A stretch of 64,000 nucleotides of DNA from an uncultured Pelagibacteraceae bacterium (GCA_902570915.1 CACGAB010000004.1:1-64000); one strand, 5' to 3'; shown: positions 6,022 to 15,967, counted from the stretch's first letter. Translations and numbers: made by a program. The notes: a model not told the origin generated them from the letters alone.

Positions 6022-8505
6022 TCAGTTTAAATTAAGATTTTTAAGAACCATAAAGGGACTTTGTTTATTAGGTTTTTTTGAAAAAATCTTTTTGTTTTTT
6101 TTAGGGGGATTATATTTAAAAAATAGGTCACTATTTTTTTCGAAAGTTTTATAATTCATCATGCTAATTAACCTTTTAAAATTTTCTTTACTACAGCCTA
6201 GTAGATTAATCATCTCTGGGACCATTTTGATCATTTTTTCTTTCTCTTTATTATCAGAATTCAATATTTGTATAAACAATCTCTCAAGGATATCGATTCT
6301 AACAAAAAAGTTATCAAATTTTTCAAATCCACATAACAGCATAAAATTTTTATTTTTAAAATCCTTATCATTTAAAAAGTTCAAACCAAATGTTGGAGGT
6401 CTTAAATTGAAATATTTTTGATGATAATTTTTCCATAATAACGTCCTTAAAGAAACTGCATCAGGTTTTATTAATTTATACAAAAAAACGTGATATCTTC
6501 CAAATTTCACTCCTATGTCACGCAAAGTTTTTCTCTCATTTTGATCTAACTTGTTTAAATATTCAGAAACTTGTTCTCTTTTAATTACACCGTTATTTTC
6601 GTAAAGTTGATATGCCAAAGCTTTTGTTGATGGATTTTTTTCTTTTATATTCTTCAAATCAATTAAACTTTTTAAAACTGTGCCAATTTTATTTTTTAAC
6701 CATTTGCTGATAAAGTCCGATAATTTTAGCTTTTGATCTTGTTCTAAAATATCATCAACTATTAATTCTAAATTAGGATTTAAATAATCTTTACCAGCAG
6801 TCAACCTTCCGATCGGTGAGCTATTCCAATAAATCTTAGAATCATCCCTAAGTTCAATAAGACCAGTATCAATTATAATTTTAACTCTCTTTTCGAGTTC
6901 AGGACCAACAGATTGTCTGGCAGCTTTTTTTAAAGATTTAATATCAGTTTCTAGAGCTCCTTTTTTTAAATCTAATTCTAGTTTGAGACCATTAATTTTA
7001 CCGATAAACTGATTATCGATTATTACATCATTATTTTCCAAAATTTTTGTATTAAACTCCATATCCTGTTTCAAACCTCTTGCAAGAATACTTGCACGTT
7101 TATCAATAAAAGTTTTTGTAAGTTCTTCATGCAATCTGTCTGAAAGTCTGTCCTCTAATAACTTAGTTTTTTCTATCCAATAATTATGATTCTCTACCCA
7201 ATTATTCTTATTTGAAACATATGACCAAGTTCTTACATTTGCAATTCTATTTGACAAAGAATCTACATTTCCATCTAATTTATCAAGTTTCATCAGTTGT
7301 AATCTCATATAATCGTTAGTTATTTTGCCCTTCTTACTATTTAAATATTTAAAAACACTTTCAATTACTTCATAGTGATTACCATATGTTTTTTTAACAA
7401 AATCTGGTATTTGGCAACATTCCCACAAAAGTCTCAATTTTTCTTGATTGGATTTGATATCTTCCAAGTTTTTATCTTTTAAAAAAAACTTTAAAGCTTT
7501 TTCATCCTCACGTTCGTATATTTTTCTCAACCAGTCTTTATTAGGTTTTTCATCCAGTGATTTTATTAATAAATTGGAGTTACTAAAATTCAAATTTGAA
7601 TTTCTCCAAAATAAATAGCTAATCTCTTCAAATTTATGGTTTTCGAGTAATTCAACATTTTCAGGACTGATTATTCCACATTGACCGGTTATCCCAAAGC
7701 TTCCATCATTCATATATCTTCCTGCTCTACCAGCAATTTGACCAATTTCAGATAAGTTTAATCGTCTTGATTTTTTTCCATCGAATTTTTTTAAATTTGA
7801 AAAATACACATGATTGAGATCCATATTTATACCCATTCCAATTGCATCTGTTGCAACTAAAAAATCGACATCGCCAGATTGATATAATTCAACTTGAGCA
7901 TTTCTAGTCTTTGGACTAAGAGAACCCATAACGATTGAGGCTCCCCCTTTCTGTCTTCTAATAAGTTCAGCTATTGCGTATACTTCTTCCGCAGAAAATG
8001 CAATTATAGCTGTTTTTCGATCTATTCTTGAAATTTTCTTATAGCCAGAATAAGAAAGTTTTGACAAACGATTTCTATTAATAAATTCTACATCGTCGTC
8101 TAATTTGGCAACAATATTTCTAATTGTATTTGAACCTATAAACATTGTTAATTTTTCACCTCTCATATTAAAAAGTCTATCTGTAAAAATATGACCTCTT
8201 TCATGATCTGAGCACATTTGAATTTCATCAACAGCAACAAAATCCAATTGTTTATCAATTGGCATAGATTCAACAGTGCATAAAAAATATTTAGCGTTTG
8301 ATGGAATGATTTTTTCTTCACCAGTTATTAATGCTACACTGTCTGTATTTAGCCTTTTTACTACTTTGTCGTAGACCTCACGCGCTAATAGTCTTAAAGG
8401 AAAACCAATCATACCACTCTCAAAAGACAACATTGTCTCTATTGCGAGATGGGTTTTTCCAGTATTAGTTGGACCAAGAATTGCAGATATTTTATTTTTA
8501 GACAT
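6022..8505 (-). CDS. SUV3-like ATP-dependent RNA/DNA helicase
   Basis: An 827-residue SF2 helicase related to mitochondrial SUV3. The Walker A is GPTNTGKT at residues 11-18, motif II is DEIQ at 93-96, and motif VI is QIAGRAGRY near 258. DAIGMGINMDL marks the second RecA domain. A long helical C-terminal region and a Lys-rich end follow. SUV3 is the mitochondrial degradosome helicase; the bacterial relatives are conserved in alphaproteobacteria but little studied. It is the first gene of the run leading through the TerB-like gene to fdxA and carD. A role in RNA turnover is inferred from family. Confidence 0.88.
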   Translation of the reverse strand: MSKNKISAILGPTNTGKTHLAIETMLSFESGMIGFPLRLLAREVYDKVVKRLNTDSVALITGEEKIIPSNAKYFLCTVESMPIDKQLDFVAVDEIQMCSDHERGHIFTDRLFNMRGEKLTMFIGSNTIRNIVAKLDDDVEFINRNRLSKLSYSGYKKISRIDRKTAIIAFSAEEVYAIAELIRRQKGGASIVMGSLSPKTRNAQVELYQSGDVDFLVATDAIGMGINMDLNHVYFSNLKKFDGKKSRRLNLSEIGQIAGRAGRYMNDGSFGITGQCGIISPENVELLENHKFEEISYLFWRNSNLNFSNSNLLIKSLDEKPNKDWLRKIYEREDEKALKFFLKDKNLEDIKSNQEKLRLLWECCQIPDFVKKTYGNHYEVIESVFKYLNSKKGKITNDYMRLQLMKLDKLDGNVDSLSNRIANVRTWSYVSNKNNWVENHNYWIEKTKLLEDRLSDRLHEELTKTFIDKRASILARGLKQDMEFNTKILENNDVIIDNQFIGKINGLKLELDLKKGALETDIKSLKKAARQSVGPELEKRVKIIIDTGLIELRDDSKIYWNSSPIGRLTAGKDYLNPNLELIVDDILEQDQKLKLSDFISKWLKNKIGTVLKSLIDLKNIKEKNPSTKALAYQLYENNGVIKREQVSEYLNKLDQNERKTLRDIGVKFGRYHVFLYKLIKPDAVSLRTLLWKNYHQKYFNLRPPTFGLNFLNDKDFKNKNFMLLCGFEKFDNFFVRIDILERLFIQILNSDNKEKEKMIKMVPEMINLLGCSKENFKRLISMMNYKTFEKNSDLFFKYNPPKKNKKIFSKKPNKQSPFMVLKNLNLN

Positions 8506-8710
8506 TCTATGTTTGGTATGCTTTTTTCTTACCCTACTAGATATTGTTAGTACTAAAGAACAAAAATAGACTAAAACAAGACCGAATCGGAAGTTAAAAA
8601 GTTCTCATTTCTAAAAAAAACAGATTACCTTAGCACATATATAAAATTTATATAACAGTTAATATTTATTCTTAGTATATTTCATCTTTAACTAATTAGC
8701 CAAATATATA

Positions 8711-9124
8711 CTAGATATTAATGGGTTTATTCTTTAAGATTTTCCAAATACCGTTTGCGGTGGCAATTATTTGATCGTTACACTTAAGTTCACAAAATAA
8801 AAACACGAGTGTTTTGGTTTTTTTTAAAATTCTAACATGACCTACAATTTCATCTCCAACTTTAGATGTACCAATAAATTTTAAATCTAATGAAATTGTT
8901 ACACATGGCGAAGGTTCAGCTGATCTGTGAGCAGCTGAACCAGAGCCAGCATCAATTAAAGCTGCAAGGTAACCACCGTGAGTGATACCAGCTGAATTTA
9001 GATGGTTTTTTGTTATTGTAGTTTTAAACTCATAATGATTTTCAGAAATTTGTCTAAATAAAACTCCACCATTATGTTTCATAAATCCTGTTTTTAGACT
9101 AATTTGCTCAAATTTATCTGTCAT
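8711..9124 (-). CDS. PaaI-family hotdog thioesterase
   Basis: A 137-residue single hotdog domain. NSAGITHGGYLAALIDAGSGSAAH near residues 42-65 carries the HGG loop and the Asp of the active-site helix typical of PaaI-type acyl-CoA thioesterases. It probably hydrolyses a short or aromatic acyl-CoA in the cytoplasm; the substrate cannot be read. It is monocistronic on the minus strand, between tRNA-Arg and a 205-base gap before the helicase start. That gap (8506-8710) holds only AT-rich sequence with short palindromes. Confidence 0.88.
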   Translation of the reverse strand: MTDKFEQISLKTGFMKHNGGVLFRQISENHYEFKTTITKNHLNSAGITHGGYLAALIDAGSGSAAHRSAEPSPCVTISLDLKFIGTSKVGDEIVGHVRILKKTKTLVFLFCELKCNDQIIATANGIWKILKNKPINI

Positions 9125-9236
9125 AGAATTTTTATAATATAAAAGTTAAGATTAATAAAATAATAAAGATTATTATGAAAAAATAAATTACGGACATTTG
9201 CAAGGAAGATTTAAGAAGCCAATCAAACATTTTTTT

Positions 9237-9313
9237 TGGTGCGCCTGCTAGGAGTCGAACCCAGAACCTCCTGGTCCGTAGCCAAGCGCTCTATCCAGTT
9301 GAGCTACAGGCGC
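9237..9313 (-). tRNA. tRNA-Arg (anticodon ACG)
   Basis: The minus strand folds as a 77-base cloverleaf. The acceptor GCGCCTG pairs with CAGGCGC, with discriminator A and encoded CCA. The D-arm is GCTCAACTGGATAGAGC. The anticodon stem CTTGG/CCAGG has loop CTACGGA, giving ACG, which after A34 deamination to inosine reads CGU/CGC/CGA. Confidence 0.97.
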
Positions 9314-9385
9314 ATTTATAAATTTATTTAAATACAATATATTAATTTTTAGTATATTTTAATTATAAGATAAATTTAAAAATTA

Positions 9386-10561
9386 ATGATAGATAAATTA
9401 AAGGAAGTGGTGATAGTTAGCGCTGTTAGGACACCTATAGGATCTTATAGAGGTTCATTAAAAAAAATGAGATCTGATCAGCTTGGATCTTTAGTGATCA
9501 AAGAAGCTTTAAAATTAACTAAATTTAGTCCAGATGAGGTAGATGAAGTAATAATGGGCCAAGTATTGACTGCTGGGGCTGGACAGAACCCTGCTAGACA
9601 AGCTGCAATAAACGCTGGTATACCAATTTCAAAACCAGCTCATATAATTAATCAAGTTTGTGGGTCTGGATTAAGAGCAGTAATATCGGGATATCAGTCT
9701 ATCAAATTAGGAGAGTCATTAAATGTTATTTCTGGTGGACAAGAGAATATGTCAATAGCACCACATTCAATTTTTTTTAGAGATGAAAGAAAAGTTTCAG
9801 AGGATAAACTAACAGATACAATGATTAATGATGGATTAATGGATGCTTTTAATAACTATCACATGGGAGTTACAGCAGAAAATATTGCAAAAAAATTTGA
9901 CATATCTAAAAAGGAACAAGATGAGTTTGCTCTAAATTCTCAAAAAAAAACAGAAGAAGCAATCAAAAATAGTAAATTTGATGATGAATTAGTTAAGATT
10001 AATCAAGGTAATAACATGCTAAACTTAGATGAGCATCCACGAATAGGTCTAAAAATTTCTGATCTAGAAAAACTTAAAACAGTTTTTAAAGAAAATGGAA
10101 CAGTCACACCTGGAAATTCTTCTGGGATAAATGATGGTGCTGCAGCTTTATTTTTAACCACTATTGAAGAAGCAGAAAAAAAATCTATCAATCCCCTTGC
10201 AAAAATAGTCTCATGGGCATCAGTTGGAGTAGATCCAACTTTAATGGGTCTAGGGCCAATAGAAGCTGTTCGTAAGGCAATTAATATAGCTGGATGGAAT
10301 TTAGATGAGGTTGATTTATTTGAAATTAATGAAGCTTTTGCAGCTCAAAGCATAGCTGTAATTCGTGAGTTGGGTGTTGACCCAAAGAAAGTTAATGTAA
10401 ATGGTGGTGCAATCGCGCTAGGTCATCCTATTGGTGCATCAGGAGCAAGAATACTTGTAACTTTATTACATGAAATGAAGAGACAAAAAAAAAGTAAGGG
10501 TTGTGCAACTCTCTGTATTGGAGGTGGAATGGGTATAGCTTTATGTGTTGAAAGATTTTAG
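9386..10561 (+). CDS. acetyl-CoA acetyltransferase (thiolase)
   Basis: A 391-residue biosynthetic/degradative thiolase of usual length. It shows the acylated cysteine in NQVCGSGLRAV (near residue 91), the general-base histidine in NGGAIALGHPIGASGAR (near 350), and the second catalytic cysteine in TLCIGGGMGIAL (near 380). By family it condenses two acetyl-CoA to acetoacetyl-CoA or runs the reverse; atoB/phaA type is likely. No phaB, phaC or beta-oxidation partner is adjacent, so the pathway is open. It stands alone between tRNA-Arg and aceE. Confidence 0.93.
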   Translation: MIDKLKEVVIVSAVRTPIGSYRGSLKKMRSDQLGSLVIKEALKLTKFSPDEVDEVIMGQVLTAGAGQNPARQAAINAGIPISKPAHIINQVCGSGLRAVISGYQSIKLGESLNVISGGQENMSIAPHSIFFRDERKVSEDKLTDTMINDGLMDAFNNYHMGVTAENIAKKFDISKKEQDEFALNSQKKTEEAIKNSKFDDELVKINQGNNMLNLDEHPRIGLKISDLEKLKTVFKENGTVTPGNSSGINDGAAALFLTTIEEAEKKSINPLAKIVSWASVGVDPTLMGLGPIEAVRKAINIAGWNLDEVDLFEINEAFAAQSIAVIRELGVDPKKVNVNGGAIALGHPIGASGARILVTLLHEMKRQKKSKGCATLCIGGGMGIALCVERF

Positions 10562-10674
10562 GAATTTATCTTTCCGTATTTCTCATCTAGTAATATTTTT
10601 TGTATCCACATTTTAGCGTCTACGTGAGTATTATAATTTGAATGAATAAGTAATTTTAGTATCTTTTTAATCAT
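10558..10674 (-). CDS. possible 38-residue small protein
   Basis: A short minus-strand frame, MIKKILKLLIHSNYNTHV at its start, in the 207-base gap between the thiolase and aceE genes. It overlaps the thiolase stop by 4 bases, converging. Composition (Lys/Ile/Leu-rich with W, H and D) is protein-like and a single amphipathic helix is plausible. No ribosome binding site is visible and I recognise no family, so chance is a serious alternative. The rest of the gap (10675-10768) is AT-rich leader for aceE, including the small repeat ACTATA-TTTT-TATAGT at 10738-10753. Confidence 0.28.
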   Translation of the reverse strand: MIKKILKLLIHSNYNTHVDAKMWIQKILLDEKYGKINS

Positions 10675-10768
10675 TTTTGCATTTAAGAGTAAAAGAGTGT
10701 CAAAAAATAGGACAGAATGTGTTAAAATTTGCAATTAACTATATTTTTATAGTGTATAAAACATTAAA

Positions 10769-13700
10769 ATGACTGAAAAATTATTAGTTCCTGATATTGG
10801 CGATTTTGAAAATGTTGAGGTAATTGAATTACTTGTTGCAGAAGGTCAAGAAGTTAAAATAAATGATCCAGTGGTCACTATTGAAAGTGATAAATCTAGT
10901 GTTGAAATTCCATCAACTTTTTCAGGGAAAGTTGAAAACATTGAGGTAAAAGTTGGTGATAAAGTTTCAAAAGGGGACTTGCTTCTCAATATATCAAGCC
11001 CTAGTAAAAAATTGTCTAAATTAGAAGAGGTTCCAAAAAATACTGAAAATTTAATTTTAGAGGCGGAAAATTCTTTAAATAAAAATAAAGAACAAGAAAA
11101 GCAAATTCCAGAATTAGAGAAAGAAAAACCTAGCAAAATTGAAGTTATAAATGAGGGTGATATTGATCCATTAGAGACACGTGAATGGATAGAATCTCTA
11201 TCAGATGTCATCGAAAAAGATGGTAATAACAGAGCTCACTATTTGATTAAGGAATTAATTAATAAAGCTTATATGGAGGGTGCCAATATTCCATACACGC
11301 AAAATACCCCTTATATAAATACGATTCCTGTGAGTGAGGAGAAGAAATCAAATGGTGATCAGAATATAGAAAGAAGGATTAGGTCATTAATTAGATGGAA
11401 TGCTGCTGCAATGGTAGTAAGAGCAAATAAAAAATTTCCTGAACTTGGAGGTCATATTGGAACTTTTGCATCTGCGGCTACTTTATATGATGTTGGAATG
11501 AATCATTTTTGGAGAGCTAAAAATAATAAATTCGGTGGAGATCTTATTTACTTTCAAGGTCATAGTGCACCTGGTATGTATGCTAGAGCATTCCTTGAAG
11601 GAAGGCTTAATGAAAAACAATTAGACAGTTTTAGACAGGAAGTTAAGCCTGGTGGTTTATCTTCATATCCACATCCTTGGTTAATGCCAAACTTTTGGCA
11701 ATTTCCAACAGTCTCTATGGGTTTAGGACCAATGTTAGCGATTTATCAAGCGAGATATATGAAATACTTGATTAATAGAGGCCTAATTAAGGATGAGGGT
11801 AGAAAAGTTTGGTCATTTTTAGGTGATGGAGAAATGGATGAGCCAGAGTCTTTAGGAGCAATTGGTTTAGCAGCTAGGGAAAATTTAGATAATCTTATAT
11901 TTGTTATAAATTGTAACCTTCAAAGATTAGACGGTCCAGTTCGAGGTAATGGAAAAATTATACAAGAATTAGAGGGAATTTTTAGAGGAGCCGGATGGAA
12001 TGTTATTAAGGTAATTTGGGGTTCTTATTGGGATTCACTGTTAGCGAATGATAAAACAGGCCACCTTATTAAGACAATGAATGAAACAGTTGATGGAGAA
12101 TATCAAGCAATGAAAGCAAGAAATGGAGCTTATGTTAGAGAAAAATTTTTTGGAAAATATCCAGAAACTTTGGAACTTGTCTCAAGTCTTTCAGATAAGG
12201 ATATTTGGAGATTAAATAGAGGTGGGCATGATCCCCATAAAGTTTTTGCAGCATATGACAAAGCATCTAAAAATGTCGGTAGTCCCACTGTAGTAATTGC
12301 TAAGACTATAAAAGGTTATGGCATGGGTAAAAGTGGTGAGAGCGTAAATACAACTCATCAGACTAAAAAATTAGATGTTGAAGACTTAATGTATTATAGA
12401 GATAGATTTGATGTTCCATTAACAGACCAGCAGGTCAAAAATATTGAGTATTATAAGCCAGATCAAAATTCTCCTGAAATAAAATACATTAAAGAAAGAA
12501 GACTTCAGTTGGGTGGCTTTATTCCTGAGAGAACTACTTATGCAAAACCTATTAAAGCACCTCCAAAAGACATTTTTGATAATATGAAAGTTTCAACTGG
12601 TGAAAAAGAAATGTCGACCACAATGGCATTAGTTAGAATGTTGACAAATCTTTTGAGAGATAAAAATGTTGCACCGAGACTGGTCCCAATCATTCCTGAC
12701 GAAGCTAGAACATTTGGAATGGAAGGTTTTTTTCAAAAGATTGGAATTTATGCACATGAAGGTCAAAAATATGAGCCAGAGGACTCTGCTCAACTAAGTT
12801 CGTATAAAGAGGAAAAGAGCGGTCAAGTTTTAGAGGAAGGTATTAACGAAGCTGGAGCAATGTCATCGTGGATAGCTGCTGGAACTTCATATACCAATCA
12901 TGATATTGAAATGATCCCAATTTATCTTTTCTATTCAATGTTTGGCTTTCAGAGAATTGGGGATTTTGCTTGGGCAGGTGCAGATAGCCAGTCTAGAGGA
13001 TTTTTAATTGGAGCTACTGCCGGGAGAACAACTCTTGCCGGAGAAGGTTTACAACATCAAGATGGTCATAGTCATATAATGGCTTCGACTATTCCTAATT
13101 GTAGATCATATGATCCAACATTTCACTATGAGCTCGCAGTTATATTTCGAGAAGGTTTAAAAAGAATGCATGAGAAAAAAGAGAATATTTTCTATTATAT
13201 CACAACCATGAATGAAAATTATCCTCATCCAGAAATGCCAAAAGATAAATTATGTGAGGAGGGTATTTTAAAAGGAATGTACAAAATAAAGGAGTTTAAT
13301 AAGTATAAAAAAACTAAAATTCAATTTCTTGGATCTGGCACAATATTAAGAGAAATGATAGCTGGTGCAGAAATATTACAAAATGAATATCAAATCGATA
13401 GTGAGATTTGGAGTGTAACAAGCTTTAACGAATTAAGAAGGGACGGTCTTGAAGTAGAGAGATATAATCTTCTAAACCCTGATAAAGAACCTAAAAAAAG
13501 CTATGTAGAAAAATGTTTAGGTAACACTGAAGGACCAATTTTAGCAGCCTCTGATTATATGAGAATGAACTCCGATCAGATAAGACCTTTTGTAAATAAA
13601 AGTTTTTATTCACTAGGAACAGATGGATTTGGACGAAGTGATACAAGAAAAGAGTTAAGAAAATTTTTTGAGGTTGATAAGGAACATATCACAACATATG

Positions 13701-13807
13701 GATTGAGCATTTTAGCTAAGGAACAGCTTATTGCATCAAAATATGCTAAAGAAGCAATTAAAAAGTATAAGATTAATACTGATAAACCTATGCCAACAAA
13801 ACTATAG
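10769..13807 (+). CDS. aceE: pyruvate dehydrogenase E1 (homodimeric AceE type) with N-terminal lipoyl domain
   Basis: A 1012-residue fusion. Residues 1-75 are a complete biotinyl/lipoyl domain with the lipoylation motif ESDKSSVEIP (Lys near 42). A charged linker to about 125 is followed by a full AceE thiamine-diphosphate E1: GGHIGTFASAATLYDVG, the TPP motif GDGEMDEPES near 350, and a transketolase-like C-terminal region. It decarboxylates pyruvate and acetylates lipoyl groups of E2. E. coli AceE (887 residues) has no lipoyl domain, so the fusion is the odd feature. aceF follows after 1 base. No E3 (lpd) gene is adjacent. Confidence 0.95.
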   Translation: MTEKLLVPDIGDFENVEVIELLVAEGQEVKINDPVVTIESDKSSVEIPSTFSGKVENIEVKVGDKVSKGDLLLNISSPSKKLSKLEEVPKNTENLILEAENSLNKNKEQEKQIPELEKEKPSKIEVINEGDIDPLETREWIESLSDVIEKDGNNRAHYLIKELINKAYMEGANIPYTQNTPYINTIPVSEEKKSNGDQNIERRIRSLIRWNAAAMVVRANKKFPELGGHIGTFASAATLYDVGMNHFWRAKNNKFGGDLIYFQGHSAPGMYARAFLEGRLNEKQLDSFRQEVKPGGLSSYPHPWLMPNFWQFPTVSMGLGPMLAIYQARYMKYLINRGLIKDEGRKVWSFLGDGEMDEPESLGAIGLAARENLDNLIFVINCNLQRLDGPVRGNGKIIQELEGIFRGAGWNVIKVIWGSYWDSLLANDKTGHLIKTMNETVDGEYQAMKARNGAYVREKFFGKYPETLELVSSLSDKDIWRLNRGGHDPHKVFAAYDKASKNVGSPTVVIAKTIKGYGMGKSGESVNTTHQTKKLDVEDLMYYRDRFDVPLTDQQVKNIEYYKPDQNSPEIKYIKERRLQLGGFIPERTTYAKPIKAPPKDIFDNMKVSTGEKEMSTTMALVRMLTNLLRDKNVAPRLVPIIPDEARTFGMEGFFQKIGIYAHEGQKYEPEDSAQLSSYKEEKSGQVLEEGINEAGAMSSWIAAGTSYTNHDIEMIPIYLFYSMFGFQRIGDFAWAGADSQSRGFLIGATAGRTTLAGEGLQHQDGHSHIMASTIPNCRSYDPTFHYELAVIFREGLKRMHEKKENIFYYITTMNENYPHPEMPKDKLCEEGILKGMYKIKEFNKYKKTKIQFLGSGTILREMIAGAEILQNEYQIDSEIWSVTSFNELRRDGLEVERYNLLNPDKEPKKSYVEKCLGNTEGPILAASDYMRMNSDQIRPFVNKSFYSLGTDGFGRSDTRKELRKFFEVDKEHITTYGLSILAKEQLIASKYAKEAIKKYKINTDKPMPTKL

Positions 13808-13808
13808 A

Positions 13809-15071
13809 ATGCCAAAAAAAGATATAAAAGTTCCAAACATTGGTGAATTCAAAGATGTAGAGGTTATTGAAATTTTAATCAAAAAAGGTCAAGAGATTAA
13901 AAAAAATGATCCTTTAATCACAATTGAAAGTGATAAATCGAGTGTTGAAATTCCCTCATTACATGATGGATTAGTTACAGAATTAAACTTAAAAGTTGGG
14001 GATAAGGTTTCTGAGGGTAGTAAGATTTTAGAAATTGAATTAAAAGACGATAAAGAAGAAACTAAAGAAATACAATCAACTAAAAAAGAAAACATCAAAG
14101 AAAAAAAAATAGAAATTGAAAAAGAAGATAGATCAAAAAATATTATCGTAAAAGATTTTTCGAAAAAAACTTCAGCCTCACCAAAAGTCAGAAAATTTGC
14201 TAGAGAACTTGGTGTTGATATTAGTAAAGTTGAAGGTAGTGAAAGATTAGGAAGAGTAACTGAAAGTGATGTTAAGTCATTTGTTGCAAAAACTCCTGAG
14301 AAAAATATCGAAAAAGAATTCAAAAAAGAAGAAATGATAGAACTAGAGTATCCTCACTCTGAATTTGGAAAAACGGAAATAAAGGATATTCCAAGAGTAA
14401 AAAAACTTTCATCTAAATATCTTATGAATTCATGGTCTAAAATTCCTCATGTGACCAATCATGATGAAGCAGATATAACCGAATTAGAGGAGTTTAGAAC
14501 TTCTCTTACAGATATTTACACTGGAGAAAAAAAAAAAATTACTCCTTTAGCTTTTATTGTCAAAGCTTTAACTGCATCACTTAAAAAATTTCCAAATTTT
14601 AATTCATCTATTGATGAAATTGATAGAGGAAAAATGACTTTAAAAAAGTATTATCATATTGGAATAGCTGTGGATACGAAGCATGGGCTTATGGTACCAA
14701 AACTAAGAAATGCTGATAACAAGAACATAACTTTAATAGGTACTGAGCTTAAAAAATTAAGTGATCAATGCAGAAATCTAAAAATTGACAAAAAAGAATT
14801 ATTTGGTGGTTCCATGACTATAACGAGTCTAGGTGGTATTGGTGGCTCTTTTTTTACACCTATTATTAATTATCCTGAGGTTGCAATCTTAGGAGTTGGT
14901 AAATCCCAAAAAAAACAAATTTTTATTGATGGAAAGTTTATAACACGAACAATCCTACCTTTGTCTTTATCATATGATCATAGAATAATTGATGGAGCTG
15001 AAGCTGCTCGATTTAACAACGATTTGAAAGACAATCTTGGAAAAAATTTTGCTTATAAATTAGCTGTATAA
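13809..15071 (+). CDS. aceF: pyruvate dehydrogenase E2, dihydrolipoamide acetyltransferase
   Basis: A 420-residue E2. One lipoyl domain occupies residues 1-78 (ESDKSSVEIPS), then a Lys/Glu linker, a peripheral-subunit-binding domain (ASPKVRKFARELGVDISKV), and a catalytic acetyltransferase domain with YDHRIIDGAEAARF, where the HxxxDG histidine is near residue 391. It transfers acetyl groups to CoA and forms the complex core. The start at 13809 lies one base after the aceE stop and gives the conserved MPKKDIKVPNIG. Only one lipoyl domain is present here, with a second in AceE, so the complex still carries two kinds of swinging arm. Confidence 0.96.
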   Translation: MPKKDIKVPNIGEFKDVEVIEILIKKGQEIKKNDPLITIESDKSSVEIPSLHDGLVTELNLKVGDKVSEGSKILEIELKDDKEETKEIQSTKKENIKEKKIEIEKEDRSKNIIVKDFSKKTSASPKVRKFARELGVDISKVEGSERLGRVTESDVKSFVAKTPEKNIEKEFKKEEMIELEYPHSEFGKTEIKDIPRVKKLSSKYLMNSWSKIPHVTNHDEADITELEEFRTSLTDIYTGEKKKITPLAFIVKALTASLKKFPNFNSSIDEIDRGKMTLKKYYHIGIAVDTKHGLMVPKLRNADNKNITLIGTELKKLSDQCRNLKIDKKELFGGSMTITSLGGIGGSFFTPIINYPEVAILGVGKSQKKQIFIDGKFITRTILPLSLSYDHRIIDGAEAARFNNDLKDNLGKNFAYKLAV

Positions 15072-15076
15072 AGAAT

Positions 15077-15967
15077 ATGTCAAAAACTCTCTCATTATTT
15101 AGTGCATTACTATGCACTTTCATTTGGGGGACTACATTTATTGCACAGGATACAGGTATGGATGACATCGGTCCATTTACTTTTAATTCTGTAAGATTTT
15201 TTGTAGGTTTTTTAGCAATTATTCCTCTAGCATTATTGTTTGAGGCAAAAAAACTGAAAAAGGAATTTAGATTTGATACGAAAACATTCATTATTCTGTC
15301 CCTTTTAATTGGCGTGTCATTATTTCTAGGCTCAGCATTACAGCAGGTTGCATTGCTATACACCGATGTAGCAAATGCTGCTTTTTTTACAATTTTTTAT
15401 GTACCAATGGTCCCTATAATTATTTTCATCTTTAAAAAAGATTTTTTACATTGGAGTGTTTGGCCATCAGTAATTTTATGTTTGATTGGTGGATATTTAT
15501 TAACAAATTTTCAAGATGCAACTGTAAGACTAGGTGACACTCTTGTGATATTGGGAGCTTTATTTTGGAGCACGCATATCATTTTTACTGGGATGATTAT
15601 TAAAAAGTACAATCTACCATTAACGATTGGTGCAATTCAAACTCTACTAGTTGCTCTATTTTCATTTATTATAGGTTTATTTTCTGAAGAATTTGTAATT
15701 AAAAATATTTTGAATGAAATAGATTCAATTTTATATGCTGGAATTTTGTCAGGTGGTTTTGCATTTGTTTTACAAATTTATGCCCAAAGAAATATAACAC
15801 CGGCACCAGCAGCAATAATTTTTTCCTTGGAAGGTGTATTCGCAACGATCGCGGCTTGGTTTCTTTTAAATCAAATATTAGGAATTAATAATCTACTGGG
15901 TTGTTTTTTCATATTGAGTGGAGTCCTATTATCTCAATTAGTTCCATTGATTAAGAAAACAACCTAA
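15077..15967 (+). CDS. EamA/DMT-superfamily transporter
   Basis: A 296-residue protein with about ten hydrophobic helices in two EamA repeats. The first begins LSLFSALLCTFIWGTTFIAQD, the second near DTLVILGALFWSTHIIFTG. The GGFAFVLQIYAQRNITPAPAAI and SLEGVFATIAAWFLLNQ segments are typical of RhaT/YdcZ-like drug and metabolite exporters. The substrate cannot be predicted. It starts 5 bases after aceF and may share its transcript. Its 3' end overlaps uppP by 4 bases in convergent orientation. Confidence 0.88.
   Translation: MSKTLSLFSALLCTFIWGTTFIAQDTGMDDIGPFTFNSVRFFVGFLAIIPLALLFEAKKLKKEFRFDTKTFIILSLLIGVSLFLGSALQQVALLYTDVANAAFFTIFYVPMVPIIIFIFKKDFLHWSVWPSVILCLIGGYLLTNFQDATVRLGDTLVILGALFWSTHIIFTGMIIKKYNLPLTIGAIQTLLVALFSFIIGLFSEEFVIKNILNEIDSILYAGILSGGFAFVLQIYAQRNITPAPAAIIFSLEGVFATIAAWFLLNQILGINNLLGCFFILSGVLLSQLVPLIKKTT

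Noticed and set aside
8506..8710. Possible SRP or other structured RNA in the 205-base gap before the helicase
   Set aside because: I found no SRP core motif and no long stems; only CCGAATCGG and an AT palindrome at 8638-8654 of the kind expected in AT-rich DNA.
10738..10753. Inverted repeat ACTATA-TTTT-TATAGT before aceE as a PdhR-like operator
   Set aside because: It is short and fully A/T-rich apart from the end bases, so expected by chance at this base composition.
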